From contig DAOSEM010000003.1 in assembly GCA_035363115.1 (NCBI GenBank), positions 310,001-374,000 on the forward strand: a DNA stretch of 64,000 nt. Direction: 5' to 3'. This document shows positions 36,534 to 45,036 of the stretch, piece after piece. The DNA comes from Syntrophales bacterium (GTDB lineage Bacteria > Desulfobacterota > Syntrophia > Syntrophales > PHBD01). A program made the translations under genes and the position numbers. Positions within the stretch are counted from its first letter, which is position 1. Each line of letters opens with the position of its first letter. Below the pieces are notes generated by a model. That model saw only the letters and a list, made by a program, of their open reading frames with translations, ran no database searches and was not told the origin of the DNA.

Positions 36534-37598
36534 ATGAACCGGATCATCCTTTCCCGTTTCGGGCCGCTGGCCGTCTTCCTGGCCCTCCTGGCTTCATCCT
36601 CGTCCTTCGCGCTGCCCTGCGCGGATTCCGATCAAGCCTGTCTGCGACGGGTGGTGGAGGGGCATGCCGTCCGCCGGATCGCTTTCTGGAGGCCCTTCAT
36701 GAAGGGTGTGCCGGCGGACCGGGTCCGCAGGGCGCCGGCGGAGCTCATCGATTACCTGGTTCTGGACAACCGGTTGAACGGGTTTGCGGAAACCCCCGAA
36801 CCGGTCGATGTTTCTCCCGGATTCGAAGCCGATCTGAAGGCGGCCCTCGAGGAGTTGCCGGCCGTCGTTCACAGGCTCATGGAACCGAAGCTTGTCGGCA
36901 TCTTCGTCGTACGAAATCTCGGCGGCACCGGCTACCTGGAGGCCGTTCTCGATGAGCGCGACACCCCGGCGGCGGGTTTCATCGTCCTGGATGAAAGCGT
37001 CCTGACAAAAACGGCCAATGCCTGGTTCATCTGGCGGGAAAACACGCCGTTTCGGCCCGATCCAGAGTACCGCCTGGAAGGAAGGATCGAAACCAGGGCC
37101 GGCGACAACCGCAAGAACGCCATCCAGTTCATCCTGCTCCACGAGATCGGCCATCTCCTGTCCGTGGGGGAGCGTTTCCATCCCTTCTGGTTTGCGGGTC
37201 CGCAGGCCGTCCATAGAGAGGGGGAATATCCCTTCCTGGACGTCTCCTGGACGGTCGCCCCCGGGCGAAAGGAGTTTGCGTCCCGGTATGAAAAAGAGTT
37301 TCCATACCGGAAAGACGTGGTTTTCTATGGGACACCGAGGCTGGATGGGGCGGCCGCCCAGGAGGTCTACCGGGCACTTGCGGCGACGAACTTCGCGACT
37401 CTCTACGGAGCGACCAGTCCCTACGACGACTTTGCCGAGGCGTTCGCCACCTACGTTCATGGCGTCATGATGAGGAAGCCTTACGAGATTCGGATATTAA
37501 AGGACGGGGTGGAACGGATGGTATTCCGTTCCTGCTGGGCCGGGAAGAGGTGTGAGGCAAAGCGCCGGATCCTCTCGGAGATGCTGCAGGCGGACTAA
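36534..37598 (+). CDS. Exported putative zinc metallopeptidase (HExxH)
   Basis: This 354-residue protein has an N-terminal signal peptide (MNRIILSRFGPLAVFLALLA, cleaving near SSSFALP). The zinc-protease motif is ILLHEIGHLLSVG (about residues 203-215). A candidate third ligand is the Glu of DDFAEAFATYVHG, about 100 residues later, which would make it gluzincin-like. Two Cys pairs (near residues 29/37 and 339/344) could form disulfides. I do not recognise a named peptidase family. The ATG at 36534 is chosen because the signal peptide starts there; the frame is open further upstream. Likely co-transcribed with the nitroreductase. Confidence 0.75.
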   Translation: MNRIILSRFGPLAVFLALLASSSSFALPCADSDQACLRRVVEGHAVRRIAFWRPFMKGVPADRVRRAPAELIDYLVLDNRLNGFAETPEPVDVSPGFEADLKAALEELPAVVHRLMEPKLVGIFVVRNLGGTGYLEAVLDERDTPAAGFIVLDESVLTKTANAWFIWRENTPFRPDPEYRLEGRIETRAGDNRKNAIQFILLHEIGHLLSVGERFHPFWFAGPQAVHREGEYPFLDVSWTVAPGRKEFASRYEKEFPYRKDVVFYGTPRLDGAAAQEVYRALAATNFATLYGATSPYDDFAEAFATYVHGVMMRKPYEIRILKDGVERMVFRSCWAGKRCEAKRRILSEMLQAD

Positions 37599-37637
37599 GT
37601 CGTTCTTCCCGGCGGAAGTCCGTTTCGATGGAAGCGC

Positions 37638-38201
37638 ATGCTCAACCATTTCGACTGGATCGCCTTCGCCTACGACCGGCTTCTGGGAAAGCCGGACATC
37701 AATCGGCTGAAACGGCTGCTTCGGCTGCCCGCGCCGGGATGGCTGCTGGATGCCGGGGGAGGGACGGGGCGCGTGGCATTTCACCTGCGGCCCTGGACAG
37801 GAGGGGTCGTGGTCAGCGACCTGTCCTGGGGAATGCTGAAGCGGGCCGGCATGAAAAAGGCGATCCATCCCGTGAGGGCCCATGCCGAACGCCTCCCCTT
37901 CCGGGACGGATCTTTCGACCGCGTCATGGTGGTTGATGCCCTGCACCATTTCTGTGATGCCGGGGAGGCGGTTGCCGACCTGCTCCGGGTTCTCGGACCC
38001 GGCGGCCGGATTCTCATCGAGGAGCCGGACCTGAGGCTGCCCGTCGTGAAGGCCGTGGCGGTTCTGGAAAAGATGTTCCTGATGAGGAGCCGCTTCGAGA
38101 CACCGGAGAGGATCCGGGAGCGCATCGAGTCCCATGGCATGACGGCGGCCATCGAGCGGGGAGGGGGATTCAGGGCCTGGGTGTGGGCTGAAAAGCCGTA
38201 A
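37638..38201 (+). CDS. Class I SAM-dependent methyltransferase
   Basis: This 187-residue UbiE/Coq5-like methyltransferase has motif I LLDAGGGTGRVAFHL, the post-I segment VVVSDLSWGMLKRA, and RVMVVDALHHFCDAGEAV with RVLGPGGRILIEEPD. It starts MLNHFDWIAFAYDRLLGKPD. It is short compared with UbiE (about 250) but complete for the Rossmann core. Substrate is unknown; small lipids or quinones are common in this class. It follows the metallopeptidase by 39 bases. Confidence 0.88.
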   Translation: MLNHFDWIAFAYDRLLGKPDINRLKRLLRLPAPGWLLDAGGGTGRVAFHLRPWTGGVVVSDLSWGMLKRAGMKKAIHPVRAHAERLPFRDGSFDRVMVVDALHHFCDAGEAVADLLRVLGPGGRILIEEPDLRLPVVKAVAVLEKMFLMRSRFETPERIRERIESHGMTAAIERGGGFRAWVWAEKP

Positions 38202-38210
38202 AGACGGAAG

Positions 38211-38327
38211 GCTGTTGAAAAAGGGCGTCTGCTGCGTTGCCCTCATCCCGTCCCGCTCGACGTACAAAAGAGTACGACTCGCGGTACGGGATTTCGGGCG
38301 CCTTGCATTCAACCCTTTTTGAACAGC
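38211..38327. repeat. 117-base palindromic intergenic element
   Basis: The ends GCTGTTGAAAAAGGG and CCCTTTTTGAACAGC are inverted repeats with one mismatch. An inner arm ATCCCGTCCCGCTCGACGTA pairs with its near-complement on the right around the loop AAAAGA. The whole folds as one long hairpin with an internal bulge. This is the form of a MITE- or REP-like element. It has no coding content and no terminator-style T-run at its edge in the direction of the flanking genes. I see only one copy in this window. Confidence 0.75.
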
Positions 38328-38437
38328 ATTCGGATGGTGGACTGAGCAGGCTTTTCCTGCCCCTTTTGATACATCCGGCCGCGCCCCCGCATCACAGAGC
38401 CGCGGAATAGAGACGATCAACGATAGAAGGAGGTACG

Positions 38438-39103
38438 ATGCGATTTTCCGAGGATGTTTACACGTACGAGTGGACCGACTATTTCGACAATAATTGCAAC
38501 AGTTTCTACATCGGCGGCGAGGTCGGGGCCCTCATCGATCCCGGCCTGTCCCGCTACGTTCCCCAGCTCCTGGAGCAGATGCGCCTGGACGGGATCGATC
38601 CGGACGACATCCGGTACATCGTCAACACCCACTCCCACCCGGACCATTTCGAGGGTTCGTCGTTCTTTGCCGGATCGAAGGTGAAGATCGCCCTGCACCA
38701 GAAGGAGATCGAATTCCTGAACGGCCCCGGCGTGCAGCTCTATTCCCTCTTCGGGATGCCGCGGCCCCGGACTCAGATCGATCTGCCGCTGGACGGCGAG
38801 GAGTTGGTCCTGGGCGGGGAAACGTTCCAGGTACTCCTCCTGCCGGGGCACTCGCCCGGATCCATCGGCCTCTACAGCCCGGAGCGCAGGATCGTCTTCT
38901 GTGGCGACGTGATTTTCGAGCAGAACGTCGGACGCACCGATTTCCCCGGCGGCGACGGGGCTCTCCTGAAAAAGAGCATTCGCTCCCTGGCGGGACTGGA
39001 TCTGGATGCCCTCCTGCCCGGGCACATGGGCATCGTGGACGGGGCGGAGGCGGTCAAGCGGAACTTCGAGATCGTGATCCGGAACGTGTTTCCTTACATT
39101 TGA
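38438..39103 (+). CDS. Metallo-beta-lactamase-fold hydrolase (glyoxalase II-like)
   Basis: This 221-residue hydrolase has the zinc motif NTHSHPDHFEGSS, a later His in LLPGHSPGSIGLY, the bridging Asp in VFCGDVIFEQNVGRTDFPGG and a last His in LLPGHMGIV. That set gives a dinuclear site. The GRTDFPGG segment resembles glyoxalase II/persulfide dioxygenase relatives. The N-terminus is cytosolic. AGAAGGAGGTACG precedes the ATG. The substrate is unknown. Confidence 0.9.
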   Translation: MRFSEDVYTYEWTDYFDNNCNSFYIGGEVGALIDPGLSRYVPQLLEQMRLDGIDPDDIRYIVNTHSHPDHFEGSSFFAGSKVKIALHQKEIEFLNGPGVQLYSLFGMPRPRTQIDLPLDGEELVLGGETFQVLLLPGHSPGSIGLYSPERRIVFCGDVIFEQNVGRTDFPGGDGALLKKSIRSLAGLDLDALLPGHMGIVDGAEAVKRNFEIVIRNVFPYI

Positions 39104-39218
39104 GAAACCGGAAGGCAGGTTCATACCAGGCGGACGCGGAGATGGAGCGGACCGGAAACGGCCCCTCGCAGGCGCCCCGGTCCGGAGCGAAAACCGGTCC
39201 CGCGGCTCCCGAAGTCTT

Positions 39219-39677
39219 TTACCGTTCGGGCATCCCGGTCCGCCAGGAGGCGTCGAGAATCATGTACGTGGCGAGGCCTTTCGCCACGAGGTTTCCCTCA
39301 TCGTCCCGGACGTCCACCTCACCCAGGGCCGTCCGACTGCCCTTGTGGGTGATGACGGCCTCCGCCGTGATGGCGCCCCGCTCGAAAGGCTTCAGGTAGT
39401 TCAGTTTCATTTCAATGGTGGTGAATGTCTCCGAGCGGTCCACCAGCCCGATGAGGGCCATGGCCACCGCGGAGTCCGCGGCAGAAAAGACGGCCCCGCC
39501 GTGGGCGATGCCCAGGGGGTGGACAAGCTTCCGGTCGAAAGCGAGTCGAACCCGGGCCCATCCTTTTTTTACGTCCGTCAGTTCCAGGCCCAGGAGTTCC
39601 CAGTACGGCGAGGCGGTCCGCATTTTCACGAGCAGGGCGTCCCGGAATACCGGAGCCAGCTCTTCATGGGTCTTCAT
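39219..39677 (-). CDS. PaaI-type hotdog thioesterase
   Basis: This 152-residue single hotdog domain has the PaaI signature HPLGIAHGGAVFSAADSAVAMAL (given by its ends HPLGIAHGG and DSAVAMAL), with the catalytic Asp in the long helix. It should hydrolyse acyl- or aryl-CoA thioesters. It is a single gene on the minus strand between the MBL hydrolase and copZ. A role in salvaging CoA from stalled aromatic intermediates suits the PaaK-like gene elsewhere in the window, but that link is inference. Confidence 0.9.
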   Translation of the reverse strand: MKTHEELAPVFRDALLVKMRTASPYWELLGLELTDVKKGWARVRLAFDRKLVHPLGIAHGGAVFSAADSAVAMALIGLVDRSETFTTIEMKLNYLKPFERGAITAEAVITHKGSRTALGEVDVRDDEGNLVAKGLATYMILDASWRTGMPER

Positions 39678-39817
39678 GAGAAACCTCCCTGTAAAGTGCC
39701 ATCCCTGTAGCAGACCGGAGTACCGCTGAAAAGGGCAAATGCGGATCTCTTCCTTTACAACGAGACTGTGGCGGCCTATTTTTGATTCCAGACGTTTGTG
39801 AAAGGAGGCGAAAAGCC

Positions 39818-40015
39818 ATGAAGACGATTCGCATTGAAGGGATGAGCTGCCAGCACTGTGTCATGGCCGTCACGAAGGCCTTGAGCGCCGTTGCGGGCGT
39901 CGGGAACGTGAAGGTCGATCTGGCGCGGGGAGAGGCGACCTACGAGGAAAAGGGAGCTGTCGATCCGGAGGCGATCCGCGAGGCCGTCCGGAAAGCGGGT
40001 TATAAAGCGGGGTAA
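39818..40015 (+). CDS. copZ: Copper chaperone CopZ-like HMA protein
   Basis: This 65-residue ferredoxin-like HMA domain has the metal-binding motif GMSCQHCVMAV. It carries Cu(I) to the adjacent CopA. The start MKTIRIEGMSCQHC is chosen for the AAAGGAGGCGAAAAGCC site; an upstream open stretch is not conserved. It lies six bases before copA. Confidence 0.95.
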   Translation: MKTIRIEGMSCQHCVMAVTKALSAVAGVGNVKVDLARGEATYEEKGAVDPEAIREAVRKAGYKAG

Positions 40016-40021
40016 GGGATT

Positions 40022-42256
40022 ATGGAATCGACGACCGTCTCGGTCGGCGGGATGACCTGCGCCGCCTGCGTCCGCCGGGTGGAAAACGCCCTGAAGGAGA
40101 TCCCCGGCGTGACGGACGTCTCGGTGAACCTGGCCACCGCCCGGGCCACCCTTGTTCACGAGGGGGCCTGGGCAGGCGTGGAGGCCGTCCGGGAGGTCGT
40201 CACCGACAGCGGCTACGAGTACCTGGGCGTTCCCGACGAAGACCGGGAGGACCCCATCACGGAGGCCCGGGAGCGGGAGATCCGGGACCTGACGGTCCGC
40301 TTCTCCGTCGGGATCGTCCTGAGCGTTGTGATTTTTCTGGGGTCCATGCAGCACTGGTTCCCCTTTCTCAGGGAAATCCCCCATACTCCTCTTCGGGTGG
40401 TCCTGTTCTTCCTGACCGTTCCGGTGATCTTCTGGGTCGGGGAGCGGTTTCTGGTTGGCGCCTGGAAGGCCGCCCTCCAGAAGACCAGCGACATGAACAC
40501 CCTGGTGGCCGTGGGGGCCCTTTCGGCGTTCCTCTATTCCACCGGAGCCACGTTCTTCCCCGGCTTTTTCGCCGCGGCCGGCGTGGCGCCGCACGTCTAC
40601 TTCGACGGCGCCGCATTTATCGTGACCCTCATCCTCCTGGGACGGCTCCTGGAGGCAAGAGCCAAGGGAAGGACTTCCCGGGCGATTCAGCGCCTCGTGG
40701 GCCTGAAGCCGAAGACGGCCCGGGTCCTCCGGGGAGAGGAGGAAACGGACCTTCCCGTGGAGGCCGTCGTTCCCGGAGACCGAATCCGGGTGCGGCCGGG
40801 CGAGAAGATCCCCGTCGACGGTGTCGTGCTTTCGGGCGCCTCCGCCGTGGACGAATCGATGCTCACCGGTGAAAGCCTTCCCGTATCCAAGGAGGAGGGG
40901 GCGGAGGTCTTTGCCGCCACGCTGAACCGGACGGGAACCTTTACCTTCCGGGCGACCCGGGTGGGGAGGGAGACAGTCCTGGCCCAGATCATCCGGCTTG
41001 TGGAGGCTGCCCAGGGATCGAAGGCGCCGGTCCAGCGCCTGGCCGATCGGGTGGCATCGATTTTCGTTCCCGTCGTGTTCGCCATCGCCCTCGTCACCTT
41101 CGCCGTGTGGATGTTTTTCGTTCCGGACCCGCTCTTCAGCCTGGCCCTTCTGAACTTCGTATCCGTGCTCGTCATTGCCTGCCCCTGCGCCCTCGGCCTG
41201 GCCACCCCCACGGCGGTCATGGTCGGCACCGGCCTCGGTGCGGAGAACGGCATTCTCATCAAGGGCGGCGAGAGCCTGGAGCGGGCGGGCCGGCTGACGA
41301 CGGTCGTCTTCGACAAGACGGGCACCCTGACGAAGGGGGAGCCGGAGGTGACGGACATCATTCCCGCTCCCGGCTTTGTCCGGGAGGACGTTCTGCAGGC
41401 GGCCATGTCCCTGGAGGTCGGATCGGAGCATCCCCTGGCGGCGGCGATCCTGGCCAGGGGAAAAGAGGAAGGACTGGCTCCACAGCCGCTGGAGGAATTT
41501 GAGGCCCTTCCCGGACTGGGCGCGCGGGCCGTGCTGGCAGGCGACCGGCATCTCATCGGGAACCTCCGCCTGATGGAGCAGGAGGGGATCGATCTCTCGG
41601 GGCTTCGGGAGGTCGGGGAACGGCTGTCCGGGGAGGGGAAGACCTCCGTCTTCCTGGCCGCCGGAGGCCGCGCCGCCGGAATCATCGCCCTGGCGGACAC
41701 CCCCCGGGAGACGTCAGGGGCCGCCGTTGTCGCCCTGAAGAAAATGGGACTCCGGGTCGCCCTGATCACGGGGGACAACCGGGCGGCCGGGGAGGCGGCG
41801 GGACGCGCCCTCGGGATCGACCGTGTCCTGGCGGAAGTCCTGCCGGGAGACAAGGCACAGGAGATCCGGCGACTCCAGGAGGCGGGAGAGGTGGTGGCCA
41901 TGGTGGGAGACGGGATAAACGACGCCCCGGCTCTGGCCGCGGCGGACATCGGCATCGCCATCGGTACGGGAACGGACGTGGCCGTCGAGGCGAGCGACCT
42001 GACCCTCATGCGGAGCGACCTGACCCTTGTAGCCCGGTCCATCGGCCTTTCCCTGGCGACAATGCGAGTCATCCGCCAGAACCTCTTCTGGGCCTTCATT
42101 TACAACGTCATCGGCATCCCCGTGGCGGCAGGCGTTCTCTATCCCTTTTTCGGAGTCCTCCTGAACCCGGAGTTCGCCGCCGCGGCCATGGCCTTCAGCT
42201 CCGTCTCCGTGGTCACCAACTCCCTGCGCCTCCGGCGGGTCTGGAAGAACCGGTAG
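40022..42256 (+). CDS. copA: Cu(I)-exporting P1B-type ATPase CopA
   Basis: This inner-membrane copper pump has 744 residues. It has one N-terminal HMA domain (GGMTCAACVRRVENAL), eight predicted membrane helices, the actuator TGES in MLTGESLPVSKEEG, the metal-binding CPC in VIACPCALGLATPTA, the phosphorylated Asp in VFDKTGTLTKGEP, and GDGINDAPALAAADIGIAIG. The CPC and the downstream Asn-Tyr and Met-x2-Ser segments mark the Cu(I) subclass. No CueR- or CsoR-like regulator is next to it. It ends in a convergent, palindrome-rich region. Confidence 0.95.
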   Translation: MESTTVSVGGMTCAACVRRVENALKEIPGVTDVSVNLATARATLVHEGAWAGVEAVREVVTDSGYEYLGVPDEDREDPITEAREREIRDLTVRFSVGIVLSVVIFLGSMQHWFPFLREIPHTPLRVVLFFLTVPVIFWVGERFLVGAWKAALQKTSDMNTLVAVGALSAFLYSTGATFFPGFFAAAGVAPHVYFDGAAFIVTLILLGRLLEARAKGRTSRAIQRLVGLKPKTARVLRGEEETDLPVEAVVPGDRIRVRPGEKIPVDGVVLSGASAVDESMLTGESLPVSKEEGAEVFAATLNRTGTFTFRATRVGRETVLAQIIRLVEAAQGSKAPVQRLADRVASIFVPVVFAIALVTFAVWMFFVPDPLFSLALLNFVSVLVIACPCALGLATPTAVMVGTGLGAENGILIKGGESLERAGRLTTVVFDKTGTLTKGEPEVTDIIPAPGFVREDVLQAAMSLEVGSEHPLAAAILARGKEEGLAPQPLEEFEALPGLGARAVLAGDRHLIGNLRLMEQEGIDLSGLREVGERLSGEGKTSVFLAAGGRAAGIIALADTPRETSGAAVVALKKMGLRVALITGDNRAAGEAAGRALGIDRVLAEVLPGDKAQEIRRLQEAGEVVAMVGDGINDAPALAAADIGIAIGTGTDVAVEASDLTLMRSDLTLVARSIGLSLATMRVIRQNLFWAFIYNVIGIPVAAGVLYPFFGVLLNPEFAAAAMAFSSVSVVTNSLRLRRVWKNR

Positions 42257-42287
42257 CACGGCGGGCGATCCGGAAAAGCACAAGGGA

Positions 42288-42331
42288 AACGGATTTCAAA
42301 TCCGTTCCTCTTTCCTTATTTTTTTCTTTTT
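42288..42331 (+). terminator. Terminator after copA
   Basis: AACGGATTTCAAATCCGTT forms a stem and is followed by a pyrimidine- and T-rich run. The same hairpin recurs inverted at 42759-42777. Confidence 0.7.
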
Positions 42332-42369
42332 CCAAGAAACCATGACGCGGATGAAACGCCAGCATGTGG

Positions 42370-42545
42370 GAGAGGGGCTTCCCTCGCGCTCAGAAGCGTT
42401 TTTTCGACCCTGCAACGTCTCGCTCCGCTGCAAAGTCATAACTCGCGCCCAGGGGCGCTCAGACAGATGACTTTGCGGGCGCTTCGCTGCGACGGCAGGG
42501 TACCCCGAAAAAGCCGCTATTCGCGCTCCGGGAAGCCCCCTCTCC
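42370..42545. repeat. Large nested hairpin 1 in the copA spacer
   Basis: The outer arms GAGAGGGGCTTCCC and GGGAAGCCCCCTCTCC pair. CCTGC with GCAGG and CAAAGTCAT with ATGACTTTG pair inside, and GCGCCCAGGGGCGC is at the tip. The arms are imperfect but nested over about 176 bases. Confidence 0.7.
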
Positions 42546-42557
42546 CCGACGGATGTT

Positions 42558-42691
42558 CGCGGGGGCGCGACCGGGGGTTTCCAGAGGAGCAATCAGGACG
42601 TTTTTCCCATCCCTCTTGCCTGACAAACCGTCGACGACGGGTCGCGGGAAAAACGGCCGCGACAGCGGAAGCCCCCGTGGCAGCCCCCGCG
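42558..42691. repeat. Large nested hairpin 2 in the copA spacer
   Basis: The outer arm (42558-42582) and (42667-42691) are near-complementary G- and C-runs around GGGTTTCC and GGAAGCCC. CGTTTTTCCC (42599) pairs with GGGAAAAACG (42646) inside. Confidence 0.7.
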
Positions 42692-42741
42692 CCCCGATGC
42701 TTGAAAGAGAAGAAATGGCGATCCTGCTTGGAGAGGGAGTT

Positions 42742-42777
42742 AAGAAAAAGGAAAGAGGAACGGATTTGAAATCCGTT
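42742..42777 (-). terminator. Terminator after the YchF-like GTPase
   Basis: On the minus strand the same AACGGATTTCAAATCCGTT stem is followed by CCTCTTTCCTTTTTC. It is about 105 bases beyond the stop codon of the minus-strand gene. Confidence 0.65.
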
Positions 42778-42881
42778 TGCTTTTGATTTTCTTGTTCGAT
42801 GGCCTGTCCGTTCGTTCCCTCGCACGCCGAGCAGCGAAGGACGAGGGGGAAGCGGCAGGCGATCCTTTTTCAACTGCCTGA

Positions 42882-43913
42882 TTATACGTTGAAGCGGAAG
42901 GTCACGATATCCCCGTCCCGGACGATGTATTCCTTTCCCTCCAGGCGCAGGCGTCCGGCGGCCTTCGCGGCGGCAAGGCCCCCGCCGCAGGCGATGAAGT
43001 CCTCGTATCCGACGACCTCCGCCTTGATGAAGCCCCGCTCGAAGTCCTTGTGGATGGCGGCGGCCGCCTTGGGAGCCCTCGATTCCGCGGGAATCACCCA
43101 AGACTTCACCTCGTCCTCGCCGACGGTGAAGTACTGGATCCGGCCGAGCATCTCGAAAGCGGCCCGGATGACACGGGTGAACGCCGGCTCCGTCAGGCCG
43201 AGCGCATCGAGAAAATCCGACTGCTCATCCGGAGGAAGCTCCAGCATTTCCGCTTCCAGCCTACCGCAGATGCCGATGACAGGATCCTTCAACCCGGACG
43301 CCGTTCGGAATTCTTCGACCGGAGGTGTGTCTCCTTCGGCCGTGTTCAAGACAACCAGCTCCGGTCGCAGGGTCCAGAAGGAAAAACTGCGGAGGGCGAC
43401 CATTTCCTCGGGAGCGAGGTTCAACTCGCGGAGCGGCTGGCTTCCCTCGAGATGCTCCTGGAGCCGGGGCAGCAGGTCCGCCTGGAGCAGTTCCTGTGGA
43501 TTCAGGGCCTTGCGGGGGATTTTCCGGAGCCGCTCTGCCCGGTTTTCCACGACCATCAGATCGGAGAGGATCAGTTCGTCTTCCAACTGACGCCACCGCT
43601 GAACCATTTCGAGAACGTCCACGGCGGTAAACCCATCCACCACGTGCAGAAGCCCGTCGACGCCGGCCAGGTTCTGGCGGACCGTCTGCCAGGCCTTTTC
43701 ACCGGCGGCGTGAACGTCCACGAAGGGAGCCCGGGCCGGGGAAACCTTGGCCGGATGAAAGATGGACACGAGGTGGTCGAACCGGTCGTCCGGCACGACG
43801 GCCTGTCCGCGGACGCAGGTCTCCCCGAAGGCGTCCCGGCTGTTCGTACCGGTCATGATTTCAAACAATGTGCTCTTCCCGCTCTGGGGAAGCCCAATGA
43901 TTCCAAGCTCCAT
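42882..43913 (-). CDS. Divergent YchF/OLA1-like GTPase
   Basis: This 343-residue GTPase has P-loop GLPQSGKSTLFEIMTG (YchF itself has GLPNVGKST), a Walker B-like Asp in FVDVHAAGEKA, and the YchF-type base motif VVLNTAEGD (NxxE). The C-terminal TGS-like domain ends in GKEYIVRDGDIVTFRFNV, as in YchF. The highly conserved switch II of YchF (DIAGLVKGASKGEGLG) is replaced, so this is a paralogue or subfamily and not standard YchF. YchF prefers ATP and binds ribosomes; whether this does is unknown. It has no operon partner. Confidence 0.85.
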   Translation of the reverse strand: MELGIIGLPQSGKSTLFEIMTGTNSRDAFGETCVRGQAVVPDDRFDHLVSIFHPAKVSPARAPFVDVHAAGEKAWQTVRQNLAGVDGLLHVVDGFTAVDVLEMVQRWRQLEDELILSDLMVVENRAERLRKIPRKALNPQELLQADLLPRLQEHLEGSQPLRELNLAPEEMVALRSFSFWTLRPELVVLNTAEGDTPPVEEFRTASGLKDPVIGICGRLEAEMLELPPDEQSDFLDALGLTEPAFTRVIRAAFEMLGRIQYFTVGEDEVKSWVIPAESRAPKAAAAIHKDFERGFIKAEVVGYEDFIACGGGLAAAKAAGRLRLEGKEYIVRDGDIVTFRFNV

Positions 43914-44118
43914 GATTGTTCCCCTTGCCTGTTCCGGCGCGCCCTATATCAGCACAAAGCGACACTTTCAAGAAAAACCGACAGACGTGCACGTTGCAGG
44001 GGCGGGAGAAACAAGCGGGATCCACCTCCGCCTCGCGGCTCTGTCCAGGCTTGTTTCCGCACGGGAGGCGGCCCCGCCCCGCGGGGGGAGCGGGACCGCC
44101 GGAGAGGGAGGCATGTCC

Positions 44119-45036
44119 TCAGAAGGAGAAGCTCATGGTCAGTCCGCCATACAGGTAGGAGCTGTCTCGTTCGGACGGTGTCGCCGTTCCCTTCAGTCCC
44201 TGCCCCTTCATTTCCATCCGCGCGTCGTTGGACAGGGGGAACACGTAGGACAGGGTCGGCGTGACGGTGATCCTGTCCGTGGCCTTGATGGGCAGGCTGG
44301 CGGTGACGACGCCGTCGTGGAAATTGCTGAACTTGTCGTCCGTTGCCAGGCTGTCGCCGTCGAACTTCGGGTATCCGCCGTAGCCGGCGCCCGCGTTGAA
44401 CAGGGTGGCATCCGCATAGGTACTCAGGAGATAGCTGGCCGATGCCGCGAGCTTCAGGGACACCATCTTGTTCAGCTCAAAGACGTGGGAGATTCCGAGC
44501 AGGAAATACCAGTTCCGGTAGTGGTCGATCTCCTTATACACCGTGAGGGTCGGCGACAGGATCGTGTTGAGGCCGACGGAGGCGAAGATCTCCTGGGCGT
44601 CGGCCCGGTCGAGCCCGTCCCGGTTCAGCGATGCCAGGCTGTAATAGATGTAGCCGACGCCGAGGTTCACGGGACCGACTGTCTTCGAGTACGAAAGCGT
44701 CAGGTCCGTCTCGTTCCAGGTCCCGTGGTAGCTCTTCCCGTCGCTGCCTCCGTAGTAGGGATTCGTATCGATGTTTCCCCACAGGTTGACGGAAAATCCC
44801 TTCCAGCCGACCGTTGCGGACGGCTGGACGACGATGCTGTTCCGGCTCAGCTCATAGCCTCTCCAGATGTACTGGCTCAGGATGGAGACCGAGACGTCGC
44901 CCGTGGGCGCTTCCACGGCAGGGGCCGCTGCTTCTGCTGCGGCCGGCTTTTCTTCCGCCGTCGCTGCCGTCTGGATCATGAAAACCGCCGCGATGGCGCA
45001 GCACAGGGTGATGAAGATCCTTTTCCCGTAGAACAT
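44119..45036 (-). CDS. TorF-like outer-membrane beta-barrel protein
   Basis: This 305-residue protein has a signal peptide (residues 1-27, ending TAATAEEKP), an Ala/Pro/Glu linker, and then alternating aromatic and hydrophobic strands typical of a barrel. SQYIWRGYELS near residue 53 is characteristic of TorF-family and related exported proteins, and the C-terminal residue is Phe in LTMSFSF, the outer-membrane assembly signal. AAGGAGGAATGAATC precedes the ATG. It lies downstream of the Tat flavoprotein but 275 bases away with a terminator between, so it is probably a separate unit. The 205 bases after its stop hold only GC-rich dyads. Confidence 0.82.
   Translation of the reverse strand: MFYGKRIFITLCCAIAAVFMIQTAATAEEKPAAAEAAAPAVEAPTGDVSVSILSQYIWRGYELSRNSIVVQPSATVGWKGFSVNLWGNIDTNPYYGGSDGKSYHGTWNETDLTLSYSKTVGPVNLGVGYIYYSLASLNRDGLDRADAQEIFASVGLNTILSPTLTVYKEIDHYRNWYFLLGISHVFELNKMVSLKLAASASYLLSTYADATLFNAGAGYGGYPKFDGDSLATDDKFSNFHDGVVTASLPIKATDRITVTPTLSYVFPLSNDARMEMKGQGLKGTATPSERDSSYLYGGLTMSFSF

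Larger units (their letters stand above)
42257..42881. other. Palindrome-rich region between convergent copA and the YchF-like gene
   Basis: This 625-base gap contains no credible protein gene. It is built symmetrically: a terminator-like hairpin, a 176-base hairpin, a 134-base hairpin and an inverted second copy of the first terminator. The outer two share a 30-base identical arm (42288-42317 and 42748-42777, inverted). Such an arrangement could be a composite of repeated elements. Confidence 0.7.
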
